Shown here one piece after another: positions 1 through 11,009 of a stretch of DNA of 64,000 nucleotides. Under the pieces are notes generated by a model, which was given only the letters and a program-made list of their open reading frames with translations, had not been told where the DNA came from and searched no databases. A program made the translations under genes and the position numbers. Origin of the DNA: Ascaphus truei (taxonomy: Eukaryota > Chordata > Amphibia > Anura > Ascaphidae); NCBI GenBank assembly GCA_036426205.1, contig CM071573.1, forward strand, positions 72,390,580 to 72,454,579, written 5' to 3'. Position 1 is the stretch's first letter; each line of letters begins with the position of its first letter.

Positions 1-1471
1 CAGGGGTTGAATGGTCAGCCACTCCTTGGTTCAGCTCCGCCCTCATCTGACATAATTGGAATCCGCCCCCAGTAGTAGCGATTATGGGCGGGTCCCACAA
101 TGGGATAGGATGTCCTTTAATTGAGGCCGCACCTCTTTCAGTCCTAGAGGGCGCGACCACAGCTTTCGCGCGCTTTTCCCCAACAGGGTGGGGTTCTTCT
201 TTTGCCGCCAACTCCAGCCGTTGTCTTTCAGCTGCCTTGCGTGCAAAGTATCCTTCTTTCTTGCACACAATTTCAGCTGCCGGAACTACTTCTGGTAATG
301 GGGCCGTCAGCGCACCAGCTCCTGGGCCCGCGGGATTCATACCCATGGGGCATAGCTGGAAACCACTCCCCCTGGTTGATATTAGAGGAGGGTCCCACAG
401 ACTAAGTGGTTGACTCAGCACTGGGGCTGAGTGAGTTACTGTCCATGAAGGCGCGGCCGCAGCTTTCGCGCCATACCCCCCATTAGGGCGGGGCTCTCCT
501 GTTGGCGCCGCTTCTGGCCAATTCTTTGCAATCGTTGCATCTGCAGAATGGCCTGCAATCGGCCCATGCGGTCTCCCAGGGAAGCGGGAGCCACCATTTT
601 GGGTCACACTGTCAGTCCGATCAATGAATGAGGTAGCGTTCATCTGTTTGCAAGTCAACTGACATTCACTCTCACTGTGTTCTCCTCCGGTTACAACAAT
701 GTCCTCAACACAATCCTCCAGGGTAGCACCTCGGTGTCCTAGGCAGGACCAAAATGGGGTGGTTACGGCTCTCACTCCGCTCCAAAGCAGACTTGTGACA
801 GACATGTCGACAACAGTTTGTTCTTCAGCGGGGCGCACGCCAGGTGTGCTCTCCCCATCAAGCTCCGGTCTCCATTTTGGACTATCCGCACCACGCGGAT
901 CCTCCATTCTTGCGGTCGCCAATTGCTCGTTGTACTCAGTAATATTGTACATGGGGCTCCTCTCTGCGGTACAATAAAGATTTCCCTGATGCACCACCAT
1001 GTGTACCTAATGTAGGCTGCACTCATGTATGCACTACCTCAGGCTAGGCTCACTCTCTCAGTGTCTGCTGTATCTCCTTCCTCCCAGTCTGTGCTCCCTA
1101 CGGTGAGTGGTCTGGAATGGGCTAGAGTACTCTGGGGCTTCCATGCAGTACTGGGGTGTCTACATATCTTGGTTAACCTAGCGCAGACCCTCTCCAGGAT
1201 TCCTGACCACGTTAACAGGCTATCCCTTCTGGCATCCTACCAACTAGCACTACCTCAAGGTGACTAGGACAGCTATAGCCCGGCTCCAAACCCCCAACTC
1301 CTTTCAGGCCCCTAGGTCGTCCCTGCGAACTGACAATACGCCATCAGCCCCCTGACTACCCCTAGGTCCGTCCCAACGCAGCACAAAGTGGCAGCAGACA
1401 CTCTCCCTGTTTCCAAGTGACCTAGCAAAAGCTTGTCCTGTTGACAGGTCTCTCTCAGCAGCGCCTCCAAA
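1..1471 (-). mobile_element. Internal 5' part of an LTR element cut by the window edge
   Basis: This stretch abuts an LTR (1,472-2,244). Next to the LTR, at about 1,454-1,471, it carries the same primer-binding-site-like sequence (minus strand TGGAGGCGCTGCTGAGA) seen beside the LTR of the full Ty3-type element at 19,379-19,396. It is therefore the start of an internal region running leftward out of the window. No gag or pol ORF is recognisable; the longest frames are under 110 codons and carry no known motif, so it is a long leader, a non-autonomous relative or a decayed copy. Two diverged copies of a GC-rich block (about 145-215 and 449-515) suggest an internal tandem duplication of about 300 bp. 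Confidence 0.55.
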
Positions 1472-2244
1472 TGTAACGGTGTTTCTGCACCGGCCTGACC
1501 CACCCAATCTCATATTGGCCCCTGTGGTCTAACCAGTCCCCATTACAGTGTGATGTCTGGTGGTGCACCTGTTGGCAACAGGACTCCTGAGTCTCCCGCA
1601 TGATGTTGTATTGGGGATTGCCAACCCAGACAGGCAGCTGAGGTAGTGTTCCTGAGTCCTACCTATATCCAGTGCAGCGCCTCCACCTCATCAGGATCCC
1701 AGCGTCCGCTTGTGGATGGTCCTGGTGAGGAACTCCTCTGTGGTGCAGCCCCCTGTGTAATCACTCCACACTTACACACGAGGGTATCTTTTATCAGAGT
1801 CATCTTTATTAGTACGGTGGGCCAGCTGCCCTCCACAATGGGTGAATTTAGCCCTCCATTGTTCACCGTACTTCCCTTTGAAAGGTATTGTCCTCCTAAT
1901 GTAGGGATTCCCTATCCCCGTAGGGATATCTATTCTGCGCCAGGTCCCTGGTCACAGTCTCATTAGTCCTGTAGTGTACCAACTCTGAACTCCTCCAACT
2001 ACTTAGCAACAATCTCTGAACAAACTTTTGATCAGTGCTGTGCCTTATGTATCCTCTGGGGGCTGACACAACTCTGACATCACCAACCAGGGAGTCAGAA
2101 CCTGTGACCACTCCCATCCATAAACAGGGCACCTCACCAGGGTGTGAGGGCAAACCTCCATAATTACTGCTGGCATGCCCATAACTTACCAGGCCTTACT
2201 GTCAACAGGAGAGATGACTGCAGCCATTTTACAGCATGGTTACA
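1472..2244 (-). mobile_element. LTR of a Ty3-type element (773 bp)
   Basis: On the + strand it begins TGTAACGG and ends GGTTACA, so element sense is on the minus strand. It shares layout with four other LTR loci in this window: the TGTAAC start, a TTACCAGG-type block, the 11-mer CAGCGCCTCCA (here 1,675-1,685) and a TACA end. The PBS-like sequence directly to its left makes it the 5' LTR of the element at the edge. Its outer side (2,245 on) is a CATA/TATA microsatellite, so the insertion went into an AT-rich simple repeat. The far-end target duplication lies outside the window. Confidence 0.7.
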
Positions 2245-2462
2245 TACGCATGCATACATATATACATATATACATACACACACATACATACATACACATG
2301 CATACATATATACATACACACACATATACATACGTTTCAGCTCCTAGCGGCGCGAAATCATTGTATCCCCCGTCTTCCCCGCTGTCGGACGGATGCAAAC
2401 ACGGCCCTTGTACAGAAGGGCTGACTAACCTCAGCCAATTATAAGTGCCACTATATAACAAG
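2245..2462. repeat. CATA/CA microsatellite plus right arm of a PIF-like MITE
   Basis: A CATA/TATA/CA simple repeat (about 2,247-2,333) is followed by an arm that matches the arm after the CA tract at 33,181-33,325, including a GGCTGACTAAC block and a terminal CACTATA. The left arm is missing because the LTR ending at 2,244 lies there. Apparent ORFs are translations of the simple repeat. Confidence 0.5.
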
Positions 2463-2682
2463 CATAGACATCGTACTCTGTACATTCATTGTTCCAGTGC
2501 ATGTTGGCCTCATGTAAGTATTTTCAACATTGCTATCTAGTATTAACAATAACACATACCATAATTTGCTAGAACTAAACTACAACATCTGGTGGTGTGA
2601 ATTGATATACTATCACCTTGTCTTCACTTTAATGTCCAGTTTATATGTTTTCAGAATGTGCTATCTAATAAAGAAATACAAT

Positions 2683-2795
2683 TCTGATATAGCGCTATTT
2701 ACGCAGCATAATTTTGGTGTCTGCGGCACAGAGAGATAAAGAGACTTCTGCACGGTCACAAGGAGCTGACCTTCGGATTTTCAGTCAGTGCATTT
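2683..2795 (+). repeat. MIR-like SINE fragment
   Basis: It contains the order seen in MIR/L2-tailed SINEs: a TATAGCGCT block, then GGCACAGAGAGATAAAG, then a GTCACAAGGAG block. A better preserved relative is at 7,525-7,745. No target duplication seen. Confidence 0.4.
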
Positions 2796-2852
2796 GTTCA
2801 CAGAGACACACCTTCATCCCTATTTAATAAGACATTCATATATACTGTTCCG

Positions 2853-3095
2853 CAGGAGTGTGCAAACTTGTTTTCTTTGCAACCCCCTACCATCTCTCCC
2901 TCCCCCCGCGCTCACCTTCTCTCCGGCATCAGTGGCATCATTTGACGTTACGTCATGTGACGTCGCGTTGCCATGGCAATGCGTTGCCATTTGACCCTGT
3001 GGCGTCGTTTGACCCCACATTGTCATGGCGACACGTCACCAAAAGCCACCGAAAGCAGGTAAGAGGCAGTTACGGAGGCCTCGCGTTACATACTG
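2853..3095. mobile_element. hAT-type MITE fragment
   Basis: It starts CAGGAGTGTGCAAACTTG, the hAT-like terminus seen intact at 60,603-60,908. Inside are the same clustered TGACGTCA/CATGTGACGTC motifs and the ACGGAGGCCTCGCG block. The right terminus is missing. From here to 3,541 I see nothing recognisable. Confidence 0.45.
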
Positions 3096-3541
3096 TTTAT
3101 ATTAAACAGGAATACATAAAAACGGTGCTTTCACTATCAACTGTCTTATGCATAAAAAACAAATGCCTGAATATTCTTGTTACTAATCACATGTGACAGT
3201 TCTAGGACTGACTAACTGGACTGTCGGAGATATACAGGCCTCCCCTGAAGTGATCTATTGATTGCATGAAATGTGTTGACTGTGTATACGCTCAAAGTCA
3301 ATAAAGAGGCTGAGGTATGGGATATCAGTGAATCAATATGTCTGTATATCAGTCAGTCAGAAATGTAAACGAAAGATCGGATTGCAGTGATGACACAGGA
3401 GGGGAGATCATTCGGATTCTGTGCAGGGTTTCTTGTAACTGTTCACCTGGCAGTTTCTTTTGGAAATTAACCTTCTATTGCAACGTACCACAACTTTAAA
3501 TGTGACTTCTGTACAGCTGTGTCCAAACTAGTAAACTCACA

Positions 3542-4727
3542 ATTAAAGCAGTAATCCAGGTTTCATTTATTGTTTTTTTATTTTTTATTACAGGTGTAGC
3601 CATGCCACCTATGGCTACTAACCTGCCCTAATCCTGGCAGTAAGCCCTAGTAAAGCAGGCCTGCCAGTAGTCAATATGGGTTTTCCACACTCACTGTTGC
3701 TGCACTTGAGTGACAGGGGGAGGTGGTGACATCAGGTTTGAGCATGTCCAATCATGGGACAGACCTGATGCCCTCTCCTGGCTGTACTTAAGGGAGGTGG
3801 CACCCCAAATTTAACAGTGCCTTTACCACCCTTGAGAGAGGCAGGTCACACAGCCAATAGCCTGACTATTGGGCCTTCTCTGGTCCTCTTCCCTTAGGGG
3901 GAGAGTGAGTGTGGACCATACCTCTGCCTCTGTTAAAGGAGCAGGGAAGAGCTGGGACTATTGCAGGTGCCCCTGGCCTGTATTGAAGGTCCAGGAACCA
4001 TCCTTCAGTGGGTAGCTGAGAGTGGGACTGCATTGGGCAGAAGATTGCCGTGTACTGCTGTTGGTGTACAGACAACAATCCGTTCCTTTTGTTATACCTC
4101 CGGCCCGGTGAGTGATCTTACTGGGGGGAGAGGTTATCAGTTCTACCGTGGGAGATCATCTTCAGTTCCCTGGAGCCTACAGCAGATGGAGGCGCTGCAT
4201 TGCTAGAGATATGTAGGGTATGAACCCCAGAAGCCTAGTCCTGTGTCCCCACAACCATCATCGGACGACTCAGCCCTCCTGTTACCAGCAGGTATCATGC
4301 ACCACACGACAAGTAATGGCAGAATCTCCCAGAGGGTGGGGGATGCACCGTTACACAGGTTTGAAGCAGGGGGTCTTCGGAACTGAACCCCATTAATTTC
4401 AGCTCCGGGGACCCCTTGCTTCCAGAGATACTTACCTCCATAGGGGGTGCCGGTATCTCTGTTGAGTATAAAGGTCCTGGTCACGTGGGCCAATAGGAAG
4501 CCACACTGGATGACATCATGGTTTCCTATTGGCCAGTGTGACTGGGACATTTAAACACCTCCATTTAGATCTCTGCCTGCATAGATACCGACACCGCTAC
4601 GCGTGTAAGTACCTCGGGAAGTAGGGTGTTTCAGGAGCTGAAATGGGGAACAATTCCAGAGACCCCCTGCTTCAATCCCATATTTAAAAAAAACACAATC
4701 AATTAAACCCGTTTTGCTGCTTAAAGA
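3542..4727. repeat. Foldback repeat A, split by a solo LTR
   Basis: The ends are inverted relatives (left TTAAAGCAGTAATCCAGG, right AACCCGTTTTGCTGCTTAA). The interior has short palindromes such as the paired blocks around GAACCCC/ATTAA/AGCTCCGGGG at 4,380-4,415. A solo LTR (3,595-4,355) interrupts it. A second copy of this family is split around the 51-58 kb LTR element (about 50,930-51,007, resuming at 58,343). It has no coding capacity. Superfamily unknown; the target duplication is not clear. Confidence 0.5.
3595..4355 (+). mobile_element. Solo LTR of the Ty3-type lineage (761 bp)
   Basis: It begins TGTAGCC, ends CGTTACA, and is flanked by a perfect 4-bp duplication CAGG (3,591-3,594 and 4,356-4,359). 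Read on the minus strand it shows the same layout as the other LTRs here, including CAGCGCCTCCA (as TGGAGGCGCTG at 4,188-4,198). Its sense is + strand, opposite to the other LTRs in the window. With no internal region between two LTRs it is a recombination-derived solo LTR, inserted into repeat A. Confidence 0.7.
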
Positions 4728-4962
4728 TATTGTTTTCAGTACCTTTTAAAACTGCTTCTCTCACTCGCTTGAAGTCAGATGTTGGTGTCTTGATGTTATC
4801 TTAAGTTCCTGAGATACTAATCTATTTAAAAGAATGGGCTTGGGATGAAACGACTGGCAAAAAGTGCTAGAGAAGCCAAAGATAATGCTTGGAAATGCAT
4901 CATGAAATGAACTCCGCTCTTAACGTACATCCGAGGGGATGGCTACATTTAATAATTACAGT

Positions 4963-5655
4963 AGAGAGAGTATAACTGTCTTGCGCTCCAGTGTGCGCCG
5001 ATTCCAAGGCAGCTGAGATGTGCATGGATCGGGGGGAGGGATAAAGGAAAGTCTGTCTAGGGAAATTGTAGTCCTGGAGTTGCTAGTACTGCGACCGTCC
5101 TCCAATATAAGACATAAACAAGGTCCCACAGGTGTATTATATCTGGCTCCGTCGGGGGACTGGATAGGGTTAATGGAGGTACAAACAGCTTGCTTACCTC
5201 CTATGACAGACCCGCTTGTTAGACTCCAGATCCTGCCGCTGATGGAGATTGAACACCACACGTCCACGGCAATGTGAAAAACTTCCTCCTCCCCCCTCGG
5301 GTGCCGACGAGATCCGGAAGTAACAATTGAATTGTTACAATGTAACTGGGCACTCTCGTGAAATCCGATAGTAAAAAATAAATAAACCAGGGTACCCAGA
5401 AAGTGAAAAAATATAAAAGGCTTTATTAGAACATGATGGGGTGGCAACAAACAAGGAACAAATGTCCTCCCACGCGTTTCACGCAAGTGCTGCACTTTCG
5501 TGAAACGCGTTGGAGGACCTTTTTTTCTTGTTTGTTGCCACCCCATCATGTTCTAATAAAGTTTTTTTATATTTTTTCACTTTCTGGGTACCTTAGTTTA
5601 TTTTTTACTATCGGATTTCACGAGAGTGCCCCATTACATTGTAACAATTCAATTG
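4963..5655 (-). mobile_element. Hairpin-headed element with 14-bp target duplication
   Basis: Direct repeats TTTAATAATTACAG flank it (ending at 4,962 and about 5,669). Inside are a near-perfect hairpin of about 335 bp (5,324-5,658) and a unique tail of about 360 bp (4,963-5,323). The same hairpin-plus-tail plan with 15-16 bp duplications is seen at 6,070-6,579 and 11,067-11,527. No poly(A), no coding capacity, family unknown. The mirrored ORFs on both strands are the palindrome read twice. Confidence 0.6.
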
Positions 5656-5658
5656 TTT
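5324..5658. repeat. Near-perfect inverted repeat, about 165-bp arms
   Basis: The two arms mirror each other around position 5,491, with the centre AAGTG-CTG-CACTT. Each arm carries CGTGAAACGCGTTGG and the opposite reading of the GGTACCCAGAAAGTG block. Arms this similar imply a young, or recently homogenised, palindrome. Confidence 0.9.
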
Positions 5659-5744
5659 AATAATTACAGCATGACTGGATATGCTTAATTCCCACTGTAC
5701 ACTTGAAATGGGGACCTGTTTATAACCTTTATACACCTGTTCTA

Positions 5745-5965
5745 CAAACTCCAGATGCCCTTGAATGCATTGACTACACTTTTAATCATGTACTTTTACT
5801 CTTAATGTATCTATAAGCCTCCCAACATACCATTTAGATTGTTAGCTCTTCGGGGCAGGCTTTCCTTTATGTTGCCATTTAACTATTGCATTTATCCCCA
5901 TTGTTTGTCATTTATTTACCTGGTATTGTAACTTTGTAAGCACTATATAAATATAACTATACATA
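5745..5965 (+). mobile_element. 3' end of an L2/CR1-type LINE or its SINE partner
   Basis: It has the block TTAGATTGTTAGCTCTTCGGGGCAGG followed about 110 bp later by GCACTATATAAATATAA, a tail typical of L2-related elements in many vertebrates. No coding remnant. Confidence 0.5.
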
Positions 5966-6069
5966 CAAACACACAACTTAATCTACGAAAAACTGTCAGT
6001 CATTGCTGAATTCTCAGGTGGTTAGAGGCTCGGTCACCTTCACTTTAAAGCAACATGTTGTGTCGATGT

Positions 6070-6579
6070 TTAAAACCAGAGACATAACATAAAACACAGA
6101 CAAAGCTCAGTGCACATCCAGAAAAACTTATATACGGTACAGTGCCTAAATATACATGTATAAATAACTAATAAATAAAATGGTCTTTTAGTTTAACATT
6201 TTGGCCAAATTGTTGTAAGCCCCTGAGCCAAACTTCACGGCAGACCACGTTCAAGGGTCCCTACACTAATATAAATTCTTAATAACCTGTGCATTGCAGG
6301 AAGAATGTTTATAATAAATCTGTCAATATGAGTTGCAAAAGTTGGCCCAAATGTTAAACTAAAAGACATTTATTTATTAGTTATTTTACCATGTATATTA
6401 GGCACTGTACGTATATAAGTTTTTCTGGATGTGCAACGAGCTTTGTCTGTGTTTTATGTTATGTCTCTGGTTTTAAATATAAATTGCCATGCTCAGTAGC
6501 ACTCCTCTGTGAAACTTATATGCTTATATATATGTTGTGGGTACTTTGGGGGTTCAATTTGAGCTTGTAGGTGTTCTGT
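6070..6579 (+). mobile_element. Foldback family B, copy 1 (510 bp, 15-bp target duplication)
   Basis: A perfect direct repeat ATGTTGTGTCGATGT flanks the element (6,055-6,069 and 6,580-6,594). Its 5' part is an inverted repeat (about 6,072-6,215 against 6,333-6,478) around a conserved loop region containing TTTAACATTTTGGCCAAATT. The 3' tail begins GCTCAGTAGCACTCC and ends GTGTTCTGT. Copies 2-4 (11,067; 30,448; 50,390) share the loop, and copies 2 and 3 also the tail. It has no ORF and no poly(A). Confidence 0.7.
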
Positions 6580-6849
6580 ATGTTGTGTCGATGTGCCTGC
6601 AGAAATAGTTACTGTGACACGAAATAGCATTTCCTTATTTCTTAGATGCCAACTAAATGTTAGCATAAGCTGCATCACCAGAAACCCCCCAAAACAATAA
6701 AGATAACTACCGTATTTCCTTGATTCTAAGACGCACTTTTTTTCCCCACTTTTCACGTCTGAAATCAGGGTGCATCTTAGCATCATTGTATTAAATAAAA
6801 GAAAGGGAAAAAAAAGTGTTATTTCAATCACTCCATCTCACATACCAGG

Positions 6850-7410
6850 TTTCCTACGGCGGCAGTAGAGGTCCATCAGCAGAGAATTGAAGTGTGCGGC
6901 GGCAGGAGAGGTCCATCAGTGGAGAATTGAAATGTGCGGCGGCTGGAGAGGTCCATCAGAGGAGAATTGAAGTGTGCGGCAGTGGCAGGAGAGGTCCATC
7001 AGCAGAGAATTTTAGTGTGTGGCGGCAGGAGAGGTCCATCAGTGGAGAATTGTAGTGTGCGGCGGCAGGAGGGGTCCATCAGCGGGGAATTGTAGTGTGC
7101 GGTGGCAGGAGGGGTCCATTAGCGTAGCGGAGAATTGTAGTGTGCAGCGGTAGGAGAGGTCCATCAGCGGAGAATTGAAGTGTGCGGCACCAGGAGAGGT
7201 CCATCAGTGGAGAATTGAAGTGTGCAGTGGCAGGAGAGGTCCATCAGCGAAGAATTGAAGTGTGTGGCGGCAGGAGAGGTCCATCAGTGGAGAATTGAAG
7301 TGTGCAGTGGCAGGAGAGGTCCATCAGCGGAGAATTGAAGTGTGCGGCAGCGGCAGGAGAGGTCCTTCAGCGGAGAATTGAAGTGTGCGGCGGCGGCAGG
7401 AGACGTTTGC
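6850..7410 (+). repeat. 40-bp minisatellite, about 13 units
   Basis: Units contain GGCGGCAGGAGAGGTCCATC followed by AGCGGAGAATTGAAGTGTGC with small changes. One inverted unit remains in the right arm at about 7,910-7,960. The array therefore grew from one arm of the host transposon. Confidence 0.9.
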
Positions 7411-7524
7411 ATTCGTAGAGCAATGGTAGTGAGGACAGCGGGTGAATGGGCGGGCAGCGACAGGAGAAGAACGGCAGGAGAACATCAGACCTCAAACCGG
7501 AGCAGAAGATGATAATAATAATAA

Positions 7525-7745
7525 ATAATAATTGTTTGTTCTTGTATAGCGCTGCTAGTTTTACGTAGCACTTTACAGAGACATTTTGCAGACACAGTAC
7601 CTGCCCCGTAGAGCTTACAATCTATGTTTTTGGTGCCTGAGGTACAAGGAGATAAAGTGACTTGCCCAAGGTCACAAGGAGTCGACACTGCAGGTTCCCC
7701 TGCTTCAAACTCAGTGCCAGTCAGTTTCTTTTACTCACTGAACCG
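7525..7745 (+). repeat. MIR-like SINE
   Basis: It carries TTGTATAGCGCTGCTAG, ACTTTACAGAGACA, GCCCCGTAGAGCTTACAATC and then GTGACTTGCCCAAGGTCACA. The last block is the hallmark of the MIR/L2-related core-tail region. It lies inside the TA-flanked transposon, so it inserted later or was carried along. Confidence 0.55.
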
Positions 7746-8077
7746 CTCCTTCAGAACCGGTGTCTGACTTCTTGTGTTGGAGCGCGCTCCTCCCCAGCTA
7801 TTCTCCTACACTATGCTGCTCATCTCATGCTCAGGTCTGAGGTCTGATGTTCTCCTGCCGCCGCTGCTGGCCCACTGTCTTCACTACTGGTACATTGCTC
7901 CACGAACACGGACCTCTCCAGCTGCTGCCGCACGCTTCAATTCTCCTGCTGCCACCTGTAAACCTGTTAAGTGAGATGGAGCAGGTCAAATAACACTTTT
8001 TTCTTTCCTTGATTGTAAGTGCCAAATCGATGGTGCGTCTTACAATCGATGGCGTCTTTCAAATCGAGGAAATACGG

Positions 8078-8973
8078 TAATATTGATATAACAAAGGGTT
8101 TTGGTGATGAGTAATGTCGCCGTTGTTATTACAGGCACTAGAGAGAGAATTCTTGTCTTTAGGTTGGGCCTTAGGCTTTTTATCATCAACTCTATATAGT
8201 TGGTATGGAAATCCTTACAGGAAGTGTGGGACGGGACAAATTTAAATATACTTTGCATAGCCATTAGCATATGTCTCGCCGGGTACATCTGTCGTGCTCC
8301 TATCCAATTCTAATTGTGTCTCCCTAATTTATTTGGAGTGACGTTTGAGGGGATATATATACTGCTCGAGACAATTAAATTGAAAGTCTCTCTCTTCCTT
8401 TCTCGGATTTTGGTTTTGGGGATGGACTTGGTCCAAACAATCCTCAGAATTTAAGGAACCGGATTTGAACAGTTCCACCCATCTCTATGTTTAAATTACA
8501 TATTGTTGAGTTATACCATATAAAGCTAGTATGTATACAGTAGTTAGTCAATTCCAGTATGTTGGCAATCATGGCATTGCAAAACATTGGACGATATAGT
8601 GACCTATGGCAAATTTCCCAAGATGCTGCCCTGCAAGCTTTCAGGTAAGCACTGTATCAATGTCAGTGGTACATTTCAAGGTTTTAGTACATCATGATGA
8701 CGGTCCCATTGAAAAACTAAAACACAGAGATGTAATACTGCAATAGTTTAATAAATTCATGAATCCATTCCATTTGGACCTCTTTATTTTCTGCTACAAG
8801 TTTCCATTAAGGATGGGCACTTATTCCGGGCTCGAAAATGGAACTTTGCAAATTCGACATTCGATTAGAAATCTGGTGTTGAGAAAATGTGAGTCAAACT
8901 TTGGAACACTTTTTTTAATCCAAGCCAAATAAAAGCCAAAACCCAACAGGGATCATTGTGTGTGTGGGTGGGG

Positions 8974-9025
<52 letters not shown>

Positions 9026-9398
9026 CAACCAGAAAAAAAAAATGCCAAACTAAATACATTCATGGTTTGTTAAAATTAAAACACAGAAATATTTCAATAC
9101 CAAAAACACAAAATCATTTTGGAAACAAAACAGTGAGTGTCCTATTTTAGCTTTCATATAATCAGTAGTTATTGAATGAAGCTGCAGCATACCTAATGCC
9201 CCCAGTGAGTCTAGTGAGCAGAACTAAAAGTCATCTCCAATCATCTGTATTCAGTCCTTCTATGTGCTATGTGTTTAAAGGCACCACAGCCATGGCATGG
9301 TTTGTTTATTTGTCTATTATTTACTGAGCTCTCCGTATTGCTTCCCTCAAGTGTTCCATAATTCATTTTGTACAGCAAATAAAACTACCACTTGTTGT
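8078..9398. other. No gene; GT microsatellite
   Basis: AT-rich DNA with a (GT)n tract at about 8,974-9,020. The apparent ORFs over the tract are repeat translations. I see nothing else. Confidence 0.6.
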
Positions 9399-9625
9399 GC
9401 ATTTGCATGTCTCAGACAGCTCTGCAAGCCTGTCTTTCACAATGATCACTTGGCAGCCAGGGATTCTGGGTAATGACATGCAAATGAGCACTCACAGTGA
9501 GTCACGCTTTACTTCTTATCAATTTTAACATGAACCCCTATAAGCTTATGCCTGACGTATTACACAGCTTTCCACACAGCCTGGGTTAAAGAAGTGCAGA
9601 GCCAGTAACTCTACTCACAGACAGC
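9399..9625. repeat. Repeat D copy 1: paired inverted octamers
   Basis: It has ATTTGCAT (9,401-9,408) and, inverted, ATGCAAAT (9,478-9,485) about 70 bp apart with GGGATTCTGGGTAAT between. A related copy is at 25,173-25,387, extending through the GCTTATGCCTG and ACACAGCC-TGGGTTAA blocks. ATTTGCAT is the POU/OCT octamer; that the site binds anything is inference. Superfamily not known. Confidence 0.6.
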
Positions 9626-11009
9626 TATTTCGACCCGTTGGGTCTCAGTGTGGGGTTGGTTGCTGGCTATGTAACATGAAGCTGGTATGTAGGTATAACC
9701 AGACATTAAAAAAGTTATGGTGGGTAAAATAAAATACTGAATTTTAAAAGTTTTGAGGCTGCATATTATACTCTCCCAGCAGCAAAAATAGAGACAAGTA
9801 CCAGCATTTTTATATAAAACATATATATAGAGAAATCCCATTACAGGCAATGTTTTTTTTTTTTTGCTCCAGTTGAAATATATTATATATACCTATCAAG
9901 CAGTCAGGAATCTGATAGAGTGCATTAGTAAGATGATCTTGGAAAGCAAAGTGCACCAATAAAACACAAAGCAAAGGAGTCAGATGACTTCTAGTCCCAG
10001 ATGGGAAATCGTACTGTGCATATTTCATTGATGACAGCTAGACGCAGTTATTTCTGGGGCACTGTATATCTCGAATTGGCCTGCACTAATTATTGATTGA
10101 CCTTTCAAATGCTCACAAGGACAGCCCTCAGTTTCCCTGCCGCCTATCTTGTACAGACTTAGACAGAACAAGCCTTTTTAGAAGGAAAAGGTTTACATGT
10201 TGACCTCCTTTTTTGATTTGTGTTTGGATGTTCCAGGTGGTTATGGCCACAGAGAATTAGATGGAGTTAGAACGATGGTGTTGTGTGAACAGAAATTAGA
10301 CTAAGGTCTAGATTGACTAAACTTTAATATTGATATAGTTCTGCATTAATGGTAAAAAAATTTTTTTATTTTTACCACCGTATTTACAAAAGGTTGAACA
10401 CTTAAATAACACAGTAACTCTCCTTTTATCGGAGATGTGGGCTAATATTTAAAGCTACAGACCAAGCAATATTTAATATATATTTTTTTTTAAATAAATC
10501 AGTTCTGTACTGTGACAATATATTTGTAGCATTTTTTTAAAAAACTCTTTATTAAATGTTTAATGTATTATAATGTAACAATCATTTTTTGTTTCTATAG
10601 CAACCATTTACAAAGTCACATCTCCTACCTCTTCTGAAAAAGGCTCTGGCACACTCCTTTTTGAGCCCTGTCCTCTCTCTAGCAGTGCACCAATTGTATC
10701 TATTGACTGCCTGGTCACATGATCTTCCCCACATAACTTTGTTATATTAATAAGCAAATGCCTTCCACTGACTGTAGAATACTCCTCTGCAGCGATTTAG
10801 TAAACACCCAAGGGAAGAAAATGAAATGAAAAAAATAAACAGCAGCTTTGACTGCTACTTTAATGCTATGATCTCAAATTATAATGTTAATGAGTATGCA
10901 TCTACCTAATTACATGTGCAAGAGTGTACCTGTTCACGTGGTACTAAACTCTGACATCTTGCGATATTGGGCTCCCATCAAAAAACCTTGCCAATTTCTA
11001 TCACTTATG
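9626..11009. other. Gene-free AT-rich stretch
   Basis: I see no ORF with recognisable motifs and no repeat boundary. It contains A/T runs only. Confidence 0.5.

Larger units (their letters stand above)
6710..8077. mobile_element. Non-autonomous TA-target DNA transposon (1,368 bp)
   Basis: Termini CCGTATTTCCTTGATT and its inverse (AATCGAGGAAATACGG) are flanked by TA on both sides (6,708-6,709; 8,078-8,079). Subterminal blocks with AAGACGCAC and GTGCGTCTTA are also inverted, and the arms continue into AACACTTTTTT and ATGGAG blocks. There is no transposase. The TA target suits a Tc1/mariner-type mobiliser, which I infer. Inside are a 13-copy minisatellite (6,850-7,410) and a MIR-like SINE (7,525-7,745). 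Confidence 0.7.

Noticed and set aside
4956..5660. Overlapping ORFs on both strands encoding nearly the same protein (MMGWQQTR...)
   Set aside because: They are the two arms of one palindrome read in opposite directions; no codon bias or known motif.
6850..7410. Regular 40-bp repeats as a CRISPR array
   Set aside because: There are no spacers; the units abut directly, and this is vertebrate DNA. It is a minisatellite.
7525..7745. Possible tRNA gene in the GTGACTTGCCCAAGGTCACA region
   Set aside because: No cloverleaf can be formed; the order of blocks fits a MIR-like SINE.
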